From Prevotella sp. E9-3 (GTDB lineage Bacteria; Bacteroidota; Bacteroidia; Bacteroidales; Bacteroidaceae): a stretch of 64,000 bases of DNA. The notes under the pieces were generated by a model. That model was not told where the DNA came from. It did no database searches and was given only the letters and a program-made list of their open reading frames with translations. This document shows positions 1 to 7,553 of this stretch, one piece after another (the first letter of the stretch is position 1; every line of letters starts with the position of its first letter). The position numbers and the translations under genes are program-made. The DNA lies in contig NZ_CP091786.1 in assembly GCF_022024015.1 (NCBI RefSeq), positions 558,001-622,000 of the forward strand, read 5' to 3'.

Positions 1-40
1 GGACGCGACATGAGTTATGTGCTGGCCAACTTCTGACAGG

Positions 41-74
41 TATTTTCAACTTCCTTCCCGACAGGATAAATTTG
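41..74 (+). promoter_or_regulatory. Phage promoter, TATTTTC-N19-TAAATTTG
   Basis: TATTTTC at 41-47 is followed after exactly 19 bases by TAAATTTG (67-74), matching the Bacteroidetes -7 consensus TAnnTTTG. The same arrangement with the same spacing recurs at 9631-9664 and 11990-12023. It precedes the structural operon starting at 90, leaving only a very short leader. Confidence 0.7.
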
Positions 75-89
75 CATAAAAACGGCAGC

Positions 90-1496
90 ATGGCATACAC
101 GACAGACTATATGGAACGGTTCTTCGAGGGTATACGCGACGAGCATATAACCCACGCCAACACGGCAACCCGTGTGGGCACGGCCTTCCTCATGCTGCTG
201 CGCTACCTGATGTCGCCCGACATCCCCTTCATTCGCAAGGATCAGGAAGACCGCACCGCCTTCCTGCTGCACCTGCTGGCAGGGGCCGTCATCGGCGAGA
301 GCGGACAGATAAGACTCAACCCCGACGGCAGCATCACCTGCAGCAGCATCAACGTGCTGGGCAGTGCTGTCTTCAACGAACTGGTCTTTAATCATCAGAA
401 CGTATTAGAGGGCGACACCTATTTTACCGACCGTGGCATCATCGAGAACGTGGAGTTCCTGGGCAACCGGCAGTTCCGACTGACCCTGCGCAAGATGTAT
501 GACAACGACCGGGTGACATTCCACACCTACGACGTGCTGCGCTGCGCGATGAACAACCTCGACACGGCACGTACCTACAAGACTTCATGGATGCGCGTGG
601 ACAGCGTGGACCTCGATGCCAACACCGTAGACGTGACACTCTACGACAACGAGGACGTGCCGGGCGGCGTGAACTATGCGCCGGAGGCCACGGCAAGGAT
701 GATACGCTGGGGCAACCAGATAGACCCCGACCGCCAGCAGGTGTTCTTCATCTCGTCGGAGGACGGGCGGTTCCTGTTCCTCCAGGGCGTGACAAAGCCT
801 ATCCTTGACGATGGCAACTACTCGGCCTTCGTCGGCCTGCCACCCGACCTCGACTGTCTGAGGAACCTGCCCATCAACAAAAGGCAGCCGTATATCTATG
901 CCCGTGGTCTGATAGTCCAGGACATCATCCGCGTGGACTACCAAGGCAATCCACAATATACGGCCCGCGACCGTGGACAGTGGGATGCCACGACGCAGTA
1001 TCTCTACGGCTACGATGAAGAGGCACAAGGCTTCTTTGCCGACCGTGTGTGGTGGGGCGGCTGTCTGTGGCAGGCAGCGGTAGAGAATCCCACCGTGGGC
1101 AGGGAGCCACGCTACAACAATCCCGACTGGGCATGCCTGCTGGGCGGCAAGAATATGTCGCTGGAGATAGTGAGCACGGCGGGCGACCAATTCCCGGCAG
1201 GGAAGGCGTGGCAGACAACGCTCATCGCTTCGCTATGGAATGCGGAGATGCAGATCAGCGACACGGAGATAGGCTGGGACAATATCAGTTGGCAGCGCAT
1301 CAGCCCGGACAGCGAGGGCGACACGGCATGGAACATCACCCACGCGCAGGGCACCTTGGGCTTCACGCTACCGCTCGACTCGACGGTGGACTATCCCGGA
1401 GCGTGGGAGGCAGGTGCTCAGGTGAGCTTCCGATGCGATGTCTTTCTGCCTGAGCAGAACGACACCTTCAGTGCCATGTATTCGATTCTAATGTAA
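90..1496 (+). CDS. Phage structural protein with W-rich module (tail/fibre region)
   Basis: A 468-residue protein from the ATG at 90 (MAYTTDYMERF). A TTG at 72 would extend it, but 72 lies inside the promoter -7 box, so 90 is preferred. No family is recognised with certainty. Near residues 310-365 there is an aromatic segment with RGQWDATTQYLYGYDEE, RVWWGGCLWQAA and NNPDWACL, resembling the small Trp-rich carbohydrate-binding folds (CBM5/12-like) of phage fibres and chitinases; a similar segment occurs in the protein at 3940-5571. It is first in a tightly packed operon, with the next gene 9 bases downstream. A role in the baseplate or fibre is inferred from position only. Confidence 0.75.
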   Translation: MAYTTDYMERFFEGIRDEHITHANTATRVGTAFLMLLRYLMSPDIPFIRKDQEDRTAFLLHLLAGAVIGESGQIRLNPDGSITCSSINVLGSAVFNELVFNHQNVLEGDTYFTDRGIIENVEFLGNRQFRLTLRKMYDNDRVTFHTYDVLRCAMNNLDTARTYKTSWMRVDSVDLDANTVDVTLYDNEDVPGGVNYAPEATARMIRWGNQIDPDRQQVFFISSEDGRFLFLQGVTKPILDDGNYSAFVGLPPDLDCLRNLPINKRQPYIYARGLIVQDIIRVDYQGNPQYTARDRGQWDATTQYLYGYDEEAQGFFADRVWWGGCLWQAAVENPTVGREPRYNNPDWACLLGGKNMSLEIVSTAGDQFPAGKAWQTTLIASLWNAEMQISDTEIGWDNISWQRISPDSEGDTAWNITHAQGTLGFTLPLDSTVDYPGAWEAGAQVSFRCDVFLPEQNDTFSAMYSILM

Positions 1497-1505
1497 TATT
1501 GAGAT

Positions 1506-2657
1506 ATGAGGATAAAACAAAATCAAGGCCGCGTGGTGCATGCACCACTGAGTTTCATCTTCCAGATTGTGGAGATGGGCGGCTCGCTGCTGCAGAAATA
1601 CGATGCGTCGTCGCAGTCGTTCATTCCGGACAGACGGCTGACTCCCTTCGTGCTGCAGCCGCAGTTGATCATCAGCGACCCCGACGGCACGGTGGCCACT
1701 GCCGACTATGTAACACAGATGGTCAACGTGACATGGACGCTGAAGCATATAGCCGGTGGTATCATTTCCATACTGCCTGCCACATCGGGCAGCACCACCT
1801 ACTATGATGTTAATGCCGTGACCAAAAAGCTGACACTCTACCGTAACACCCTGCCTCAGGAAGTAGTGAAAATTGCCTTCCACGGTGAATACGTAGACAA
1901 ACGACGCAACGAGGTGTTAAAGTTCGACTGGGAGAAAGACTGCGTGACGGAGACACAGACCGACTTGAACATTACCCTCGATGCCGGCAGGTGGCGCGGC
2001 ATGGTGCGCCTGGTGCCGATGCGCCACTGGGGGCAGTTCGGCATTCCCGTGCAGCTGAAGAACGGTCCCGATGACATTCCCGATGCCAGGGCCTCGTACC
2101 AGTGGCAGTGGTGGAACCCCACGACCAGAGCCTTCAGCGAGGACTTCAGTGAGCAGGCCTGGCTGGTGAACGGTGAGCAGACGAAAGAGATCATCGTTGA
2201 CCAAGAATTTATTCAGGATGTGACGCTGAGGGTGAAGGCCATCGCCTACGGCAATGCCAATACGGCCAAGTATTTCGTAACTCGCCTGAAGCGGTGGTAC
2301 GGACAGTTCGACTACGACGTGGAGTTCCTGCGTGGCAAGTACATCTTCCATGACACGGCAACGGTGGTGCTCAACGCATGGGTGGCCAATGCCAGAGGCA
2401 TCATCAGCAACCCCTGCAAGTACTTCGATATGGAACTCTTCTTTGCCTCCGGCGACGGCGAGTTCGAGAGCATTGGCTACGGGGAGGAAGCCATCGTCAA
2501 CAAAGGAGGCCTGCAGAGCGGACAGCCGCAGGCGGGTATCCTCTGCCGCGAACTGAGTGCCTACCGTGCGCTCTGCGATGACAGCGGCAAGCCGGTGACG
2601 ATGGACGATGGCACCGTGATATTCATTCAGATTCCTACAAAATCAAGAGAGGTATGA
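1506..2657 (+). CDS. Phage structural protein, unknown
   Basis: A 383-residue protein starting 9 bases after the preceding stop. It has no signal peptide or membrane segment and is rich in beta-type sequence with many Trp, Tyr and Phe residues (for example QWQWWNPTTRAF). The composition fits a virion component, but I recognise no family. Its stop overlaps the ATG of the next gene (2654), so the two are probably translationally coupled. Tail or fibre role is inferred from its neighbours: a series of structural genes ending in the DGR target. Confidence 0.7.
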   Translation: MRIKQNQGRVVHAPLSFIFQIVEMGGSLLQKYDASSQSFIPDRRLTPFVLQPQLIISDPDGTVATADYVTQMVNVTWTLKHIAGGIISILPATSGSTTYYDVNAVTKKLTLYRNTLPQEVVKIAFHGEYVDKRRNEVLKFDWEKDCVTETQTDLNITLDAGRWRGMVRLVPMRHWGQFGIPVQLKNGPDDIPDARASYQWQWWNPTTRAFSEDFSEQAWLVNGEQTKEIIVDQEFIQDVTLRVKAIAYGNANTAKYFVTRLKRWYGQFDYDVEFLRGKYIFHDTATVVLNAWVANARGIISNPCKYFDMELFFASGDGEFESIGYGEEAIVNKGGLQSGQPQAGILCRELSAYRALCDDSGKPVTMDDGTVIFIQIPTKSREV

Positions 2658-2854
2658 AAGCAATACAGTATTATGTGGTGAGTCACGACGATGCGCTGCG
2701 TCTGGGCGTGACGGGGTTCCGGCAGGGAACGGAGAAAGACGGATACCTGGTGCATTCAGGCGACTTCGCCTGTGCCACGGCAGACTTCCTGGAGCGGGCT
2801 ATCCCCGTGAATGAAAAAGAAGCGTTGGATTTTATTAAAACACTGAAGAAATGA
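2654..2854 (+). CDS. Small phage protein, unknown
   Basis: A 66-residue protein (MKAIQYYVVSHDDALRLG...) whose start overlaps the upstream stop and whose stop overlaps the downstream start (ATGA at 2851). It looks like a compact soluble domain, with no membrane segment or cysteine motif. Small coupled genes in this position are often assembly or chaperone factors for the adjacent fibre proteins, but nothing in the sequence proves this. The overlaps at both ends are good evidence that it is a real gene. Confidence 0.65.
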   Translation: MKAIQYYVVSHDDALRLGVTGFRQGTEKDGYLVHSGDFACATADFLERAIPVNEKEALDFIKTLKK

Positions 2855-3936
2855 ATAATAACGTATCGAAAATCAAGACCCTGTACGCCTATGAGGACGG
2901 CGACACCATCACACCGAGAATGGGTGTGCAGATAGCCACAGGCCACGGCCTGCAGCAGTTCTACGACGCTCAGACGAGAGTCGTGTCGAATACCAACTTC
3001 GGCAGTTTCCCGGCAACGCTCTTCCCACAGCCGTACTCCGGCAAGGCAGGTGCGGTGGTCGTACCTGCTGCCGGTGGCCAGTGGTACTTCAACAATATCG
3101 CCGACAACAACGGCATCCTCGATGCTGATGGTACGGTGAAGGCTGCCTTTGCCGATCGTTTCGAGCTAACTGAAGTGACTATGAACGGCAAGAATTTCCC
3201 CGGACTGAAGATAAAAGCCAACCTGGTAACACCTCAGAACGACATCACTACCGATATCTATATCTACTATCAGGGAACGTATGCAGGCAAACCGTTTGTC
3301 TGCGAGCAGATGATCCCTGTACAGCCGGTAGTCGGCAATGCCTACCAGCTGCTGATGTCGGTGACCGGTGCCGACGGTTCCGGCGACGAGGTAATCTCAG
3401 ATGACCAGGAGTCGCTGACCTACACGGCCATGCTCCAGATGATGTCAACAGGTGCATCCATTAATGATGCCGTGATTACCTTTGAGCATTTCGGTGCCAA
3501 CGGCTGGGAGGCTGTAGCCAACCAGACAGGCGTGACGGTCATCAACGGCAACAGCCTCACGCTCTACCAGGCTGCCGTGGACGGCTCGGAACTGTTCCGC
3601 GCCAAGGCAGTCTATCTCGGCAAGACGTACTATGCCACGATGAACCCCACCGACGAGCATGACCCTTACTACATCGTCGACGGATGCTCGATTGCCGGTG
3701 ACACGGTGAAACCGGGGGAGGTCGTGACCTTCAACCCGAAGGTGTACAAACGCCATAACGGCGTGGGTGAGGAAGATGAGGACGTGACCACCTCTGAAGG
3801 GTGGACGTTCACCTACACTTTGGTGTCACAGAGAACAGGCGAGGTAATTACCGGCATCAACCAGACTGGTATCAACCATTCAACACTGACGCAGTATGGC
3901 GGCATCGCCACACGCATACAAGCAAGCAGACCGTAA
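2851..3936 (+). CDS. Phage structural protein, possible tail/fibre
   Basis: A 361-residue protein coupled to the upstream gene by an ATGA overlap. It is rich in Gly, Thr, Val and Tyr, with alternating hydrophobic patterns typical of beta-sandwich virion proteins, and it lacks cysteine clusters, signal peptide or membrane segments. The last 100 residues read like an Ig-like extracellular repeat (GDTVKPGEVVTFNP, then WTFTYTLVSQRTGEV). No enzyme motif is visible. It lies within the operon leading to the DGR target protein, which suggests the host-facing end of the virion; function is otherwise unknown. Confidence 0.7.
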   Translation: MNNNVSKIKTLYAYEDGDTITPRMGVQIATGHGLQQFYDAQTRVVSNTNFGSFPATLFPQPYSGKAGAVVVPAAGGQWYFNNIADNNGILDADGTVKAAFADRFELTEVTMNGKNFPGLKIKANLVTPQNDITTDIYIYYQGTYAGKPFVCEQMIPVQPVVGNAYQLLMSVTGADGSGDEVISDDQESLTYTAMLQMMSTGASINDAVITFEHFGANGWEAVANQTGVTVINGNSLTLYQAAVDGSELFRAKAVYLGKTYYATMNPTDEHDPYYIVDGCSIAGDTVKPGEVVTFNPKVYKRHNGVGEEDEDVTTSEGWTFTYTLVSQRTGEVITGINQTGINHSTLTQYGGIATRIQASRP

Positions 3937-3939
3937 GAA

Positions 3940-5571
3940 ATGTTCCTTTCAAAGATAAAGAACCTGCTGCCCGCTCCAGAAGACGGCCTTTCGGAAGCGT
4001 CGGCAGTATTCTCACCGCCTGTCATCTGGGTGGAAGCTGATGAACACGGGGTCTGTACTGTTGACCAAACATGGAATGTTGATGCAACGATGATGCTCAA
4101 CGGAGTGGATATTGGCAAGGGCGAAACTATTATTGTTTCTGCACCGTCAGGTGTCAATGCCTTTTTCTACAAGGGCACTATTGCCGTGATTGTCCAAGCC
4201 GCAACACCTGCTTATTCGTATGTGGGCGAGATAAAGGTGAGGATGACATCGACATATCAAGAAAAGCGGTATAGTGTGATCAAATCCATTCCTGTCCAAG
4301 ACAAGAGAAAAGGTGCAGATGGCGATTCTATTCCAGGTGACGACGGGGTGTCCTACGAAATCGTTCCCAGCGAGAACATACTGATCGCTGACTACAACGG
4401 CAACGTCCAGACGGGCGCCATCACGACTGAAGTTTACAGAAGTGTCGGCAAGCAAAGGGCTTTACTGCCTCTTGGCAGCACACAGACGGATGGGCTGTAC
4501 CACTGGATTCAGTACCGCAGGGATGATGGCCAATGGTATATGGCATCGATTGGAACGGTTGCTGCTGCCGCTGTAAGGTTGACGGTGAGCAAGCTGGAAC
4601 TTCGTCTGGTCTGCTCGGCAACTTGGGGCAGCACCACACCGACAGTACTAAAGACTTACCCTGCTCTGAAGGTGGTGAAACACGGCACACCTGGTGGCAC
4701 TGGTAAGACAGGGCCGTGGTGGATGCCGCAGGGGTCCTGGGACAGCACTGTGGCCTACGAGAGAACAGACGATGTGATTCCAGTAGTGGAACACAACGGC
4801 GAATACTGGTACATCGCAACACCCAATACTATTGTTGACGGAGTGGAACCGACGGCAGGCAGCACAGAATGGAAAAAGGCAGACCGCTTTCAGGTGGTGT
4901 TTATGGAAGCGCTCTTTGCAGCCTTCGCCAAACTGGGGGCTGCCATCATGAACGGCGACTGGATGATGTCGCAATATGGTACGCTCAACGGTGGAGTATC
5001 TAACAACTACCGGCTGTTCGATGCATCAGACCCGGAAGGGATGGTAGCAGGACACTTCTGTCCAAACTGGGCCGTAAACCTGCTCAACGGCAAGGGCTAC
5101 ATGAACGAGGCTGTGGTGAGGGGTGTACTGAAGGTGCGTGCTATCTATACCATCATAGGGTTACTGAAGACGGAGAACGGAGTACAGATGATCGACCTTG
5201 AGAGCAGTCCCGGCAATGCCTATGTCATTCCTGGGAATACGGCAGTATATCTGCCGGATCCAACGGAATACGAGGGTCTGACATTGACTATCCTTTTCAG
5301 GGCTGGTGGTATTCTTACCTGTAGCAGTGGCATATATACGGCTTACTACACAGGCACGACATCCGTGCAGGAGAACGGTATGTCGGTAACCGTATTCCAT
5401 TCCACAGAGAGCCTTGCCGTGCTGACGATTCAGGCCATTAAGGCCTACGGTCCGAACAGCGAAGTCAGATGGGTGGTGGTAGGACAGCGGGGATTGCTGG
5501 GTATCAGGGCCTCGGTGTCGAGTACCGCAGACCAGTACCAACTGCTTCCGGATGGGCGACTGCTGATTTGA
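3940..5571 (+). CDS. Putative tail fibre protein with short collagen-like stretches
   Basis: A 543-residue protein. The N-terminal 120 residues are Ig-like beta sequence. Then come short Gly-X-Y-type stretches (KGADGDSIPGDDG near 128, and GTPGGTGKTGPWW near 248), typical of trimeric phage fibres. A Trp-rich module near 255-310 (WDSTVAYERTDD, NGEYWYIA, STEWKKAD) resembles the one in the protein at 90-1496 and the CBM5/12 carbohydrate-binding pattern. The C-terminal half is beta-rich and may be the fibre shaft. The gene sits immediately upstream of the DGR target, so its product may carry or anchor that protein; this is inference. Confidence 0.7.
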   Translation: MFLSKIKNLLPAPEDGLSEASAVFSPPVIWVEADEHGVCTVDQTWNVDATMMLNGVDIGKGETIIVSAPSGVNAFFYKGTIAVIVQAATPAYSYVGEIKVRMTSTYQEKRYSVIKSIPVQDKRKGADGDSIPGDDGVSYEIVPSENILIADYNGNVQTGAITTEVYRSVGKQRALLPLGSTQTDGLYHWIQYRRDDGQWYMASIGTVAAAAVRLTVSKLELRLVCSATWGSTTPTVLKTYPALKVVKHGTPGGTGKTGPWWMPQGSWDSTVAYERTDDVIPVVEHNGEYWYIATPNTIVDGVEPTAGSTEWKKADRFQVVFMEALFAAFAKLGAAIMNGDWMMSQYGTLNGGVSNNYRLFDASDPEGMVAGHFCPNWAVNLLNGKGYMNEAVVRGVLKVRAIYTIIGLLKTENGVQMIDLESSPGNAYVIPGNTAVYLPDPTEYEGLTLTILFRAGGILTCSSGIYTAYYTGTTSVQENGMSVTVFHSTESLAVLTIQAIKAYGPNSEVRWVVVGQRGLLGIRASVSSTADQYQLLPDGRLLI

Positions 5572-5596
5572 TGTTTAACTCCAATATATTGCAATT

Positions 5597-7015
5597 ATGG
5601 AAAAGACAAAAATGAAAGATCTTGAAGGCCTGAACGTAGGTGCGAACACCTATGTCGTGGGCTATGACACAAAGGCTGGGAAGACCGGCCTGATTGCCGT
5701 GTCGCAAATCAGCGGCAACCTCCCATGGTTCGGCCGCAAGTGGGCTAAGGGTAACTCGTCGCCCGTCGGCTCACCCGTCGGTGACTTCGACCTGGGACAG
5801 ACTCTGGCCAAGCAACTGGGACTGGGTGGCTACCTCGTTACAGATGCCCACCAGCGCACGAAACTGTCACCAACGAACCACAACCTGCTCGAGAGCGGTG
5901 GTGCTGCCGACCTCACGGGTGGTGCCGGACACTACCAATGGGGCTGGAACGTGCCGTTCTACTACCAGGTCTATGACGACGACCACTATTTCTACGAGAC
6001 GGTGTCGCTCGGTGGCCCGCGTCCGGGCTTCTGGAACTACTACATTCCTATCGGTAGCCGTTCCTGTGCCGGCTATGCTGCCATGGACCGCACCAACTCC
6101 AAACTGATGAGCGTAGTCAACGAGACGGCGCAGTTCCGCGGCGGCAACAACGACGCTTCGCTCGATGCTGCCTTCAACTCGCAGTTGTGCATGCCGGCCA
6201 CGAACATGGCCATCACTGCCTTCCGCACGGCAGCGCGTAAGAACGGCACGCTGTGGTTTGCCAACGAGCGCGTCATGCAGTATATAACCGCTGCCCTAAA
6301 GCGCATCATCTTCGGCAACCGCAACATTCAGGCTGCGTTCAATGACACGCTGGATGCTAACGGACTGCGACAGGGTGGTACAGGATCAGGCATCGATATG
6401 CCTACTGCTTGGGAAAGCGCGTGGAAGTATTACCCCTACGTCAAATTGAACGTTGGCATTGACCAGGGCGACTTCACTGGCATCCTCAGCACAACAATCA
6501 ACGACAATGGAACACAGAAGACCATTGGCAACATTCCTTCATTCTACGGACTGAAGAATGATTACAAGTATCTCACAGCAATGAGCGAGAACATGTTGCT
6601 TCAGTGCAATCCGGACAAATCGCAGACGCTCTATGTAAGCGACAACATTGACGGCTCACAGATGAACCTTTCAAGCGTCGCAGGTCTGACACAGATTGGC
6701 AAAGGGCCGGTCGCTTCATCTGCCGGATGGCTGCACGCGAAGGAATACACGCTGAAGAACCTGGCATTCTTCCCGAAGGAAGAGCTGGGCGGCAGCTCCA
6801 GCACATTCTACTGCGACGGCTATTACAATCCAGCCGCCACAAGCGGTTTGCGTGGTGCCGTATTGCTGGGCGATGCTAGCAGTGCTGGCAATGCGGGCTC
6901 GTTGTACCTCGGTGGTAGCCATGCCCCCTCGGGTGCCACTGCGGACTGGGCCGCGTTCCTCTGCGAATACGCAGAGGCGTTCACGACGCAACCAGTGTGG
7001 TGCGTGGAAAACTGA
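5597..7015 (+). CDS. DGR target protein (C-type-lectin-like variable receptor-binding protein)
   Basis: A 472-residue protein whose residues 416-457 are encoded by a variable repeat (VR, 6843-6967) nearly identical to a template repeat (TR) at 7236-7360. The 16 differences all fall at TR adenines. The variable stretch (GLRGAVLLGD... to ADWAAFLCE) has the Gly/Asn-rich, Trp-containing pattern of the CLec fold used by DGR targets such as Mtd. Unusually, 15 residues follow the VR. The N-terminal 400 residues lack signal peptide or membrane segments, and the gene ends a run of fibre genes, so the product is probably the tail-tip adhesin whose binding surface is diversified. Variable codons are mostly AAY in the TR. 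High confidence as a DGR target; the receptor is unknown. Confidence 0.95.
   Translation: MEKTKMKDLEGLNVGANTYVVGYDTKAGKTGLIAVSQISGNLPWFGRKWAKGNSSPVGSPVGDFDLGQTLAKQLGLGGYLVTDAHQRTKLSPTNHNLLESGGAADLTGGAGHYQWGWNVPFYYQVYDDDHYFYETVSLGGPRPGFWNYYIPIGSRSCAGYAAMDRTNSKLMSVVNETAQFRGGNNDASLDAAFNSQLCMPATNMAITAFRTAARKNGTLWFANERVMQYITAALKRIIFGNRNIQAAFNDTLDANGLRQGGTGSGIDMPTAWESAWKYYPYVKLNVGIDQGDFTGILSTTINDNGTQKTIGNIPSFYGLKNDYKYLTAMSENMLLQCNPDKSQTLYVSDNIDGSQMNLSSVAGLTQIGKGPVASSAGWLHAKEYTLKNLAFFPKEELGGSSSTFYCDGYYNPAATSGLRGAVLLGDASSAGNAGSLYLGGSHAPSGATADWAAFLCEYAEAFTTQPVWCVEN
6843..6967 (+). repeat. DGR variable repeat (VR)
   Basis: This 125-base segment aligns without gaps to 7236-7360 (offset 393). Differences occur only opposite TR positions 7253, 7254, 7265, 7272, 7275, 7281, 7304, 7305, 7311, 7313, 7326, 7332, 7337, 7355, 7356 and 7358, all adenines: 12 A to G, 2 A to T and 2 A to C. 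None of the 96 non-adenine positions differ. A GC-rich block identical in both copies (VR 6944-6961) is in the place expected of the initiation-of-homing element. Homology stops at 6968. Confidence 0.97.
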
Positions 7016-7024
7016 GCAGGCAAA

Positions 7025-7112
7025 GGGGGCGCAGCAAGCGCGGAGCGCAAAGAACACCAGCGCGATAGCGCCCCCGCCCGATAGGGCGGTCGATACCGCG
7101 AAGCCGGTCGAT
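7025..7112 (+). other. Tandem GC-rich hairpins 3' of the variable repeat
   Basis: Just after the target gene stop are several perfect inverted repeats: GCGC-GATA-GCGC (7060-7071), CCGCCC-GATA-GGGCGG (7074-7089), GCGGT-CGAT-ACCGC (7086-7099), and an outer 8-base pair GGGGGCGC (7025-7032) with GCGCCCCC (7068-7075). The second and third overlap, so only one can form at a time. In the Bordetella phage DGR an inverted repeat downstream of VR aids homing; these hairpins sit in the corresponding place. A run of eight A follows, so a role in transcription ending is also possible. Confidence 0.7.
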
Positions 7113-7164
7113 TAAAAAAAACAGGCAATAATTATTAAATTAATGATTAAATTCGCTCTTTGAC

Positions 7165-7195
7165 TTGCTGAAACAAAATAAATGTAGTACCTTTG
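7165..7195 (+). promoter_or_regulatory. Promoter of the DGR template RNA and reverse transcriptase
   Basis: TACCTTTG (7188-7195) matches the Bacteroidetes -7 box, with TTG at 7165-7167, 20 bases upstream. It resembles the promoter of the host tRNA-Phe at 19679-19710, including the flanking AATGTA-TACCTTTGCAC, and lacks the TATTTTC box of the phage operons. Transcription would start near 7203, just before the TR. Confidence 0.7.
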
Positions 7196-7202
7196 CACTC
7201 GC

Positions 7203-7553
7203 TTTCCAAAGCGAAAGCCGGTAGAACTCTCAAGCGCGGTTTGCGTGGTGCCAAATTGCTGGGCAATGCTAACAATGCTGACAATGCGGGCTCGTTGTAC
7301 CTCAATGGTAACAATGCCCCCTCGGATGCCAATGCGAACTGGGCCGCGTTCCTCAACAAAGCCGAATATCCTGTATAAGGGAGTGAGCCGGACCCAATGG
7401 TCGAACATAGCTGAGATGATAGCGAGCCTCGTAGCCCCATGGGCGAGCGACATACCTGTCGGGAGGTATTTGCAGACTCCCACCAGAAACACACAAGACA
7501 CCGCCAAGATCCCGCCAAGACACCTTATTTTGTAACCGCAAAGAACCCGTCCT
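7203..7553 (+). ncRNA. DGR template RNA (TR plus spacer)
   Basis: The transcript expected from the promoter at 7165-7195 carries the TR (7236-7360) and a 193-base spacer up to the reverse transcriptase start. In the characterised Bordetella system the TR and the spacer between TR and RT form the RNA on which the RT primes and copies. The spacer here is non-coding and includes a duplicated CCGCCAAGA motif near 7502-7519 and several potential stems. A 61-codon open frame crosses the TR, but its codons are those of the target gene, so I do not call it a protein. The 5' end is inferred from the -7 box. Confidence 0.75.
7236..7360 (+). repeat. DGR template repeat (TR)
   Basis: Invariant donor copy of the VR at 6843-6967. 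It contains 29 adenines, 16 of which correspond to a different base in VR. Fourteen TR codons, in the target frame, carry adenines at position 1 and/or 2 that are open to change (mainly AAC, AAT and AAA); 13 of these encode a different residue in the VR. Conserved structural codons such as the WAA of the lectin-like core contain no mutable adenine at positions 1-2, as expected of an evolved template. Confidence 0.97.

Noticed and set aside
585..1190. A 201-codon minus-strand frame inside the first phage gene
   Set aside because: Overlaps a well-supported plus-strand gene, and the frame is typical of stop-poor GC-rich antisense sequence.
7193..7378. A 61-codon open frame across the template repeat
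   Set aside because: Its codons are the target protein frame copied in the TR; the start is only where the frame happens to open, and the expected product is a template RNA.
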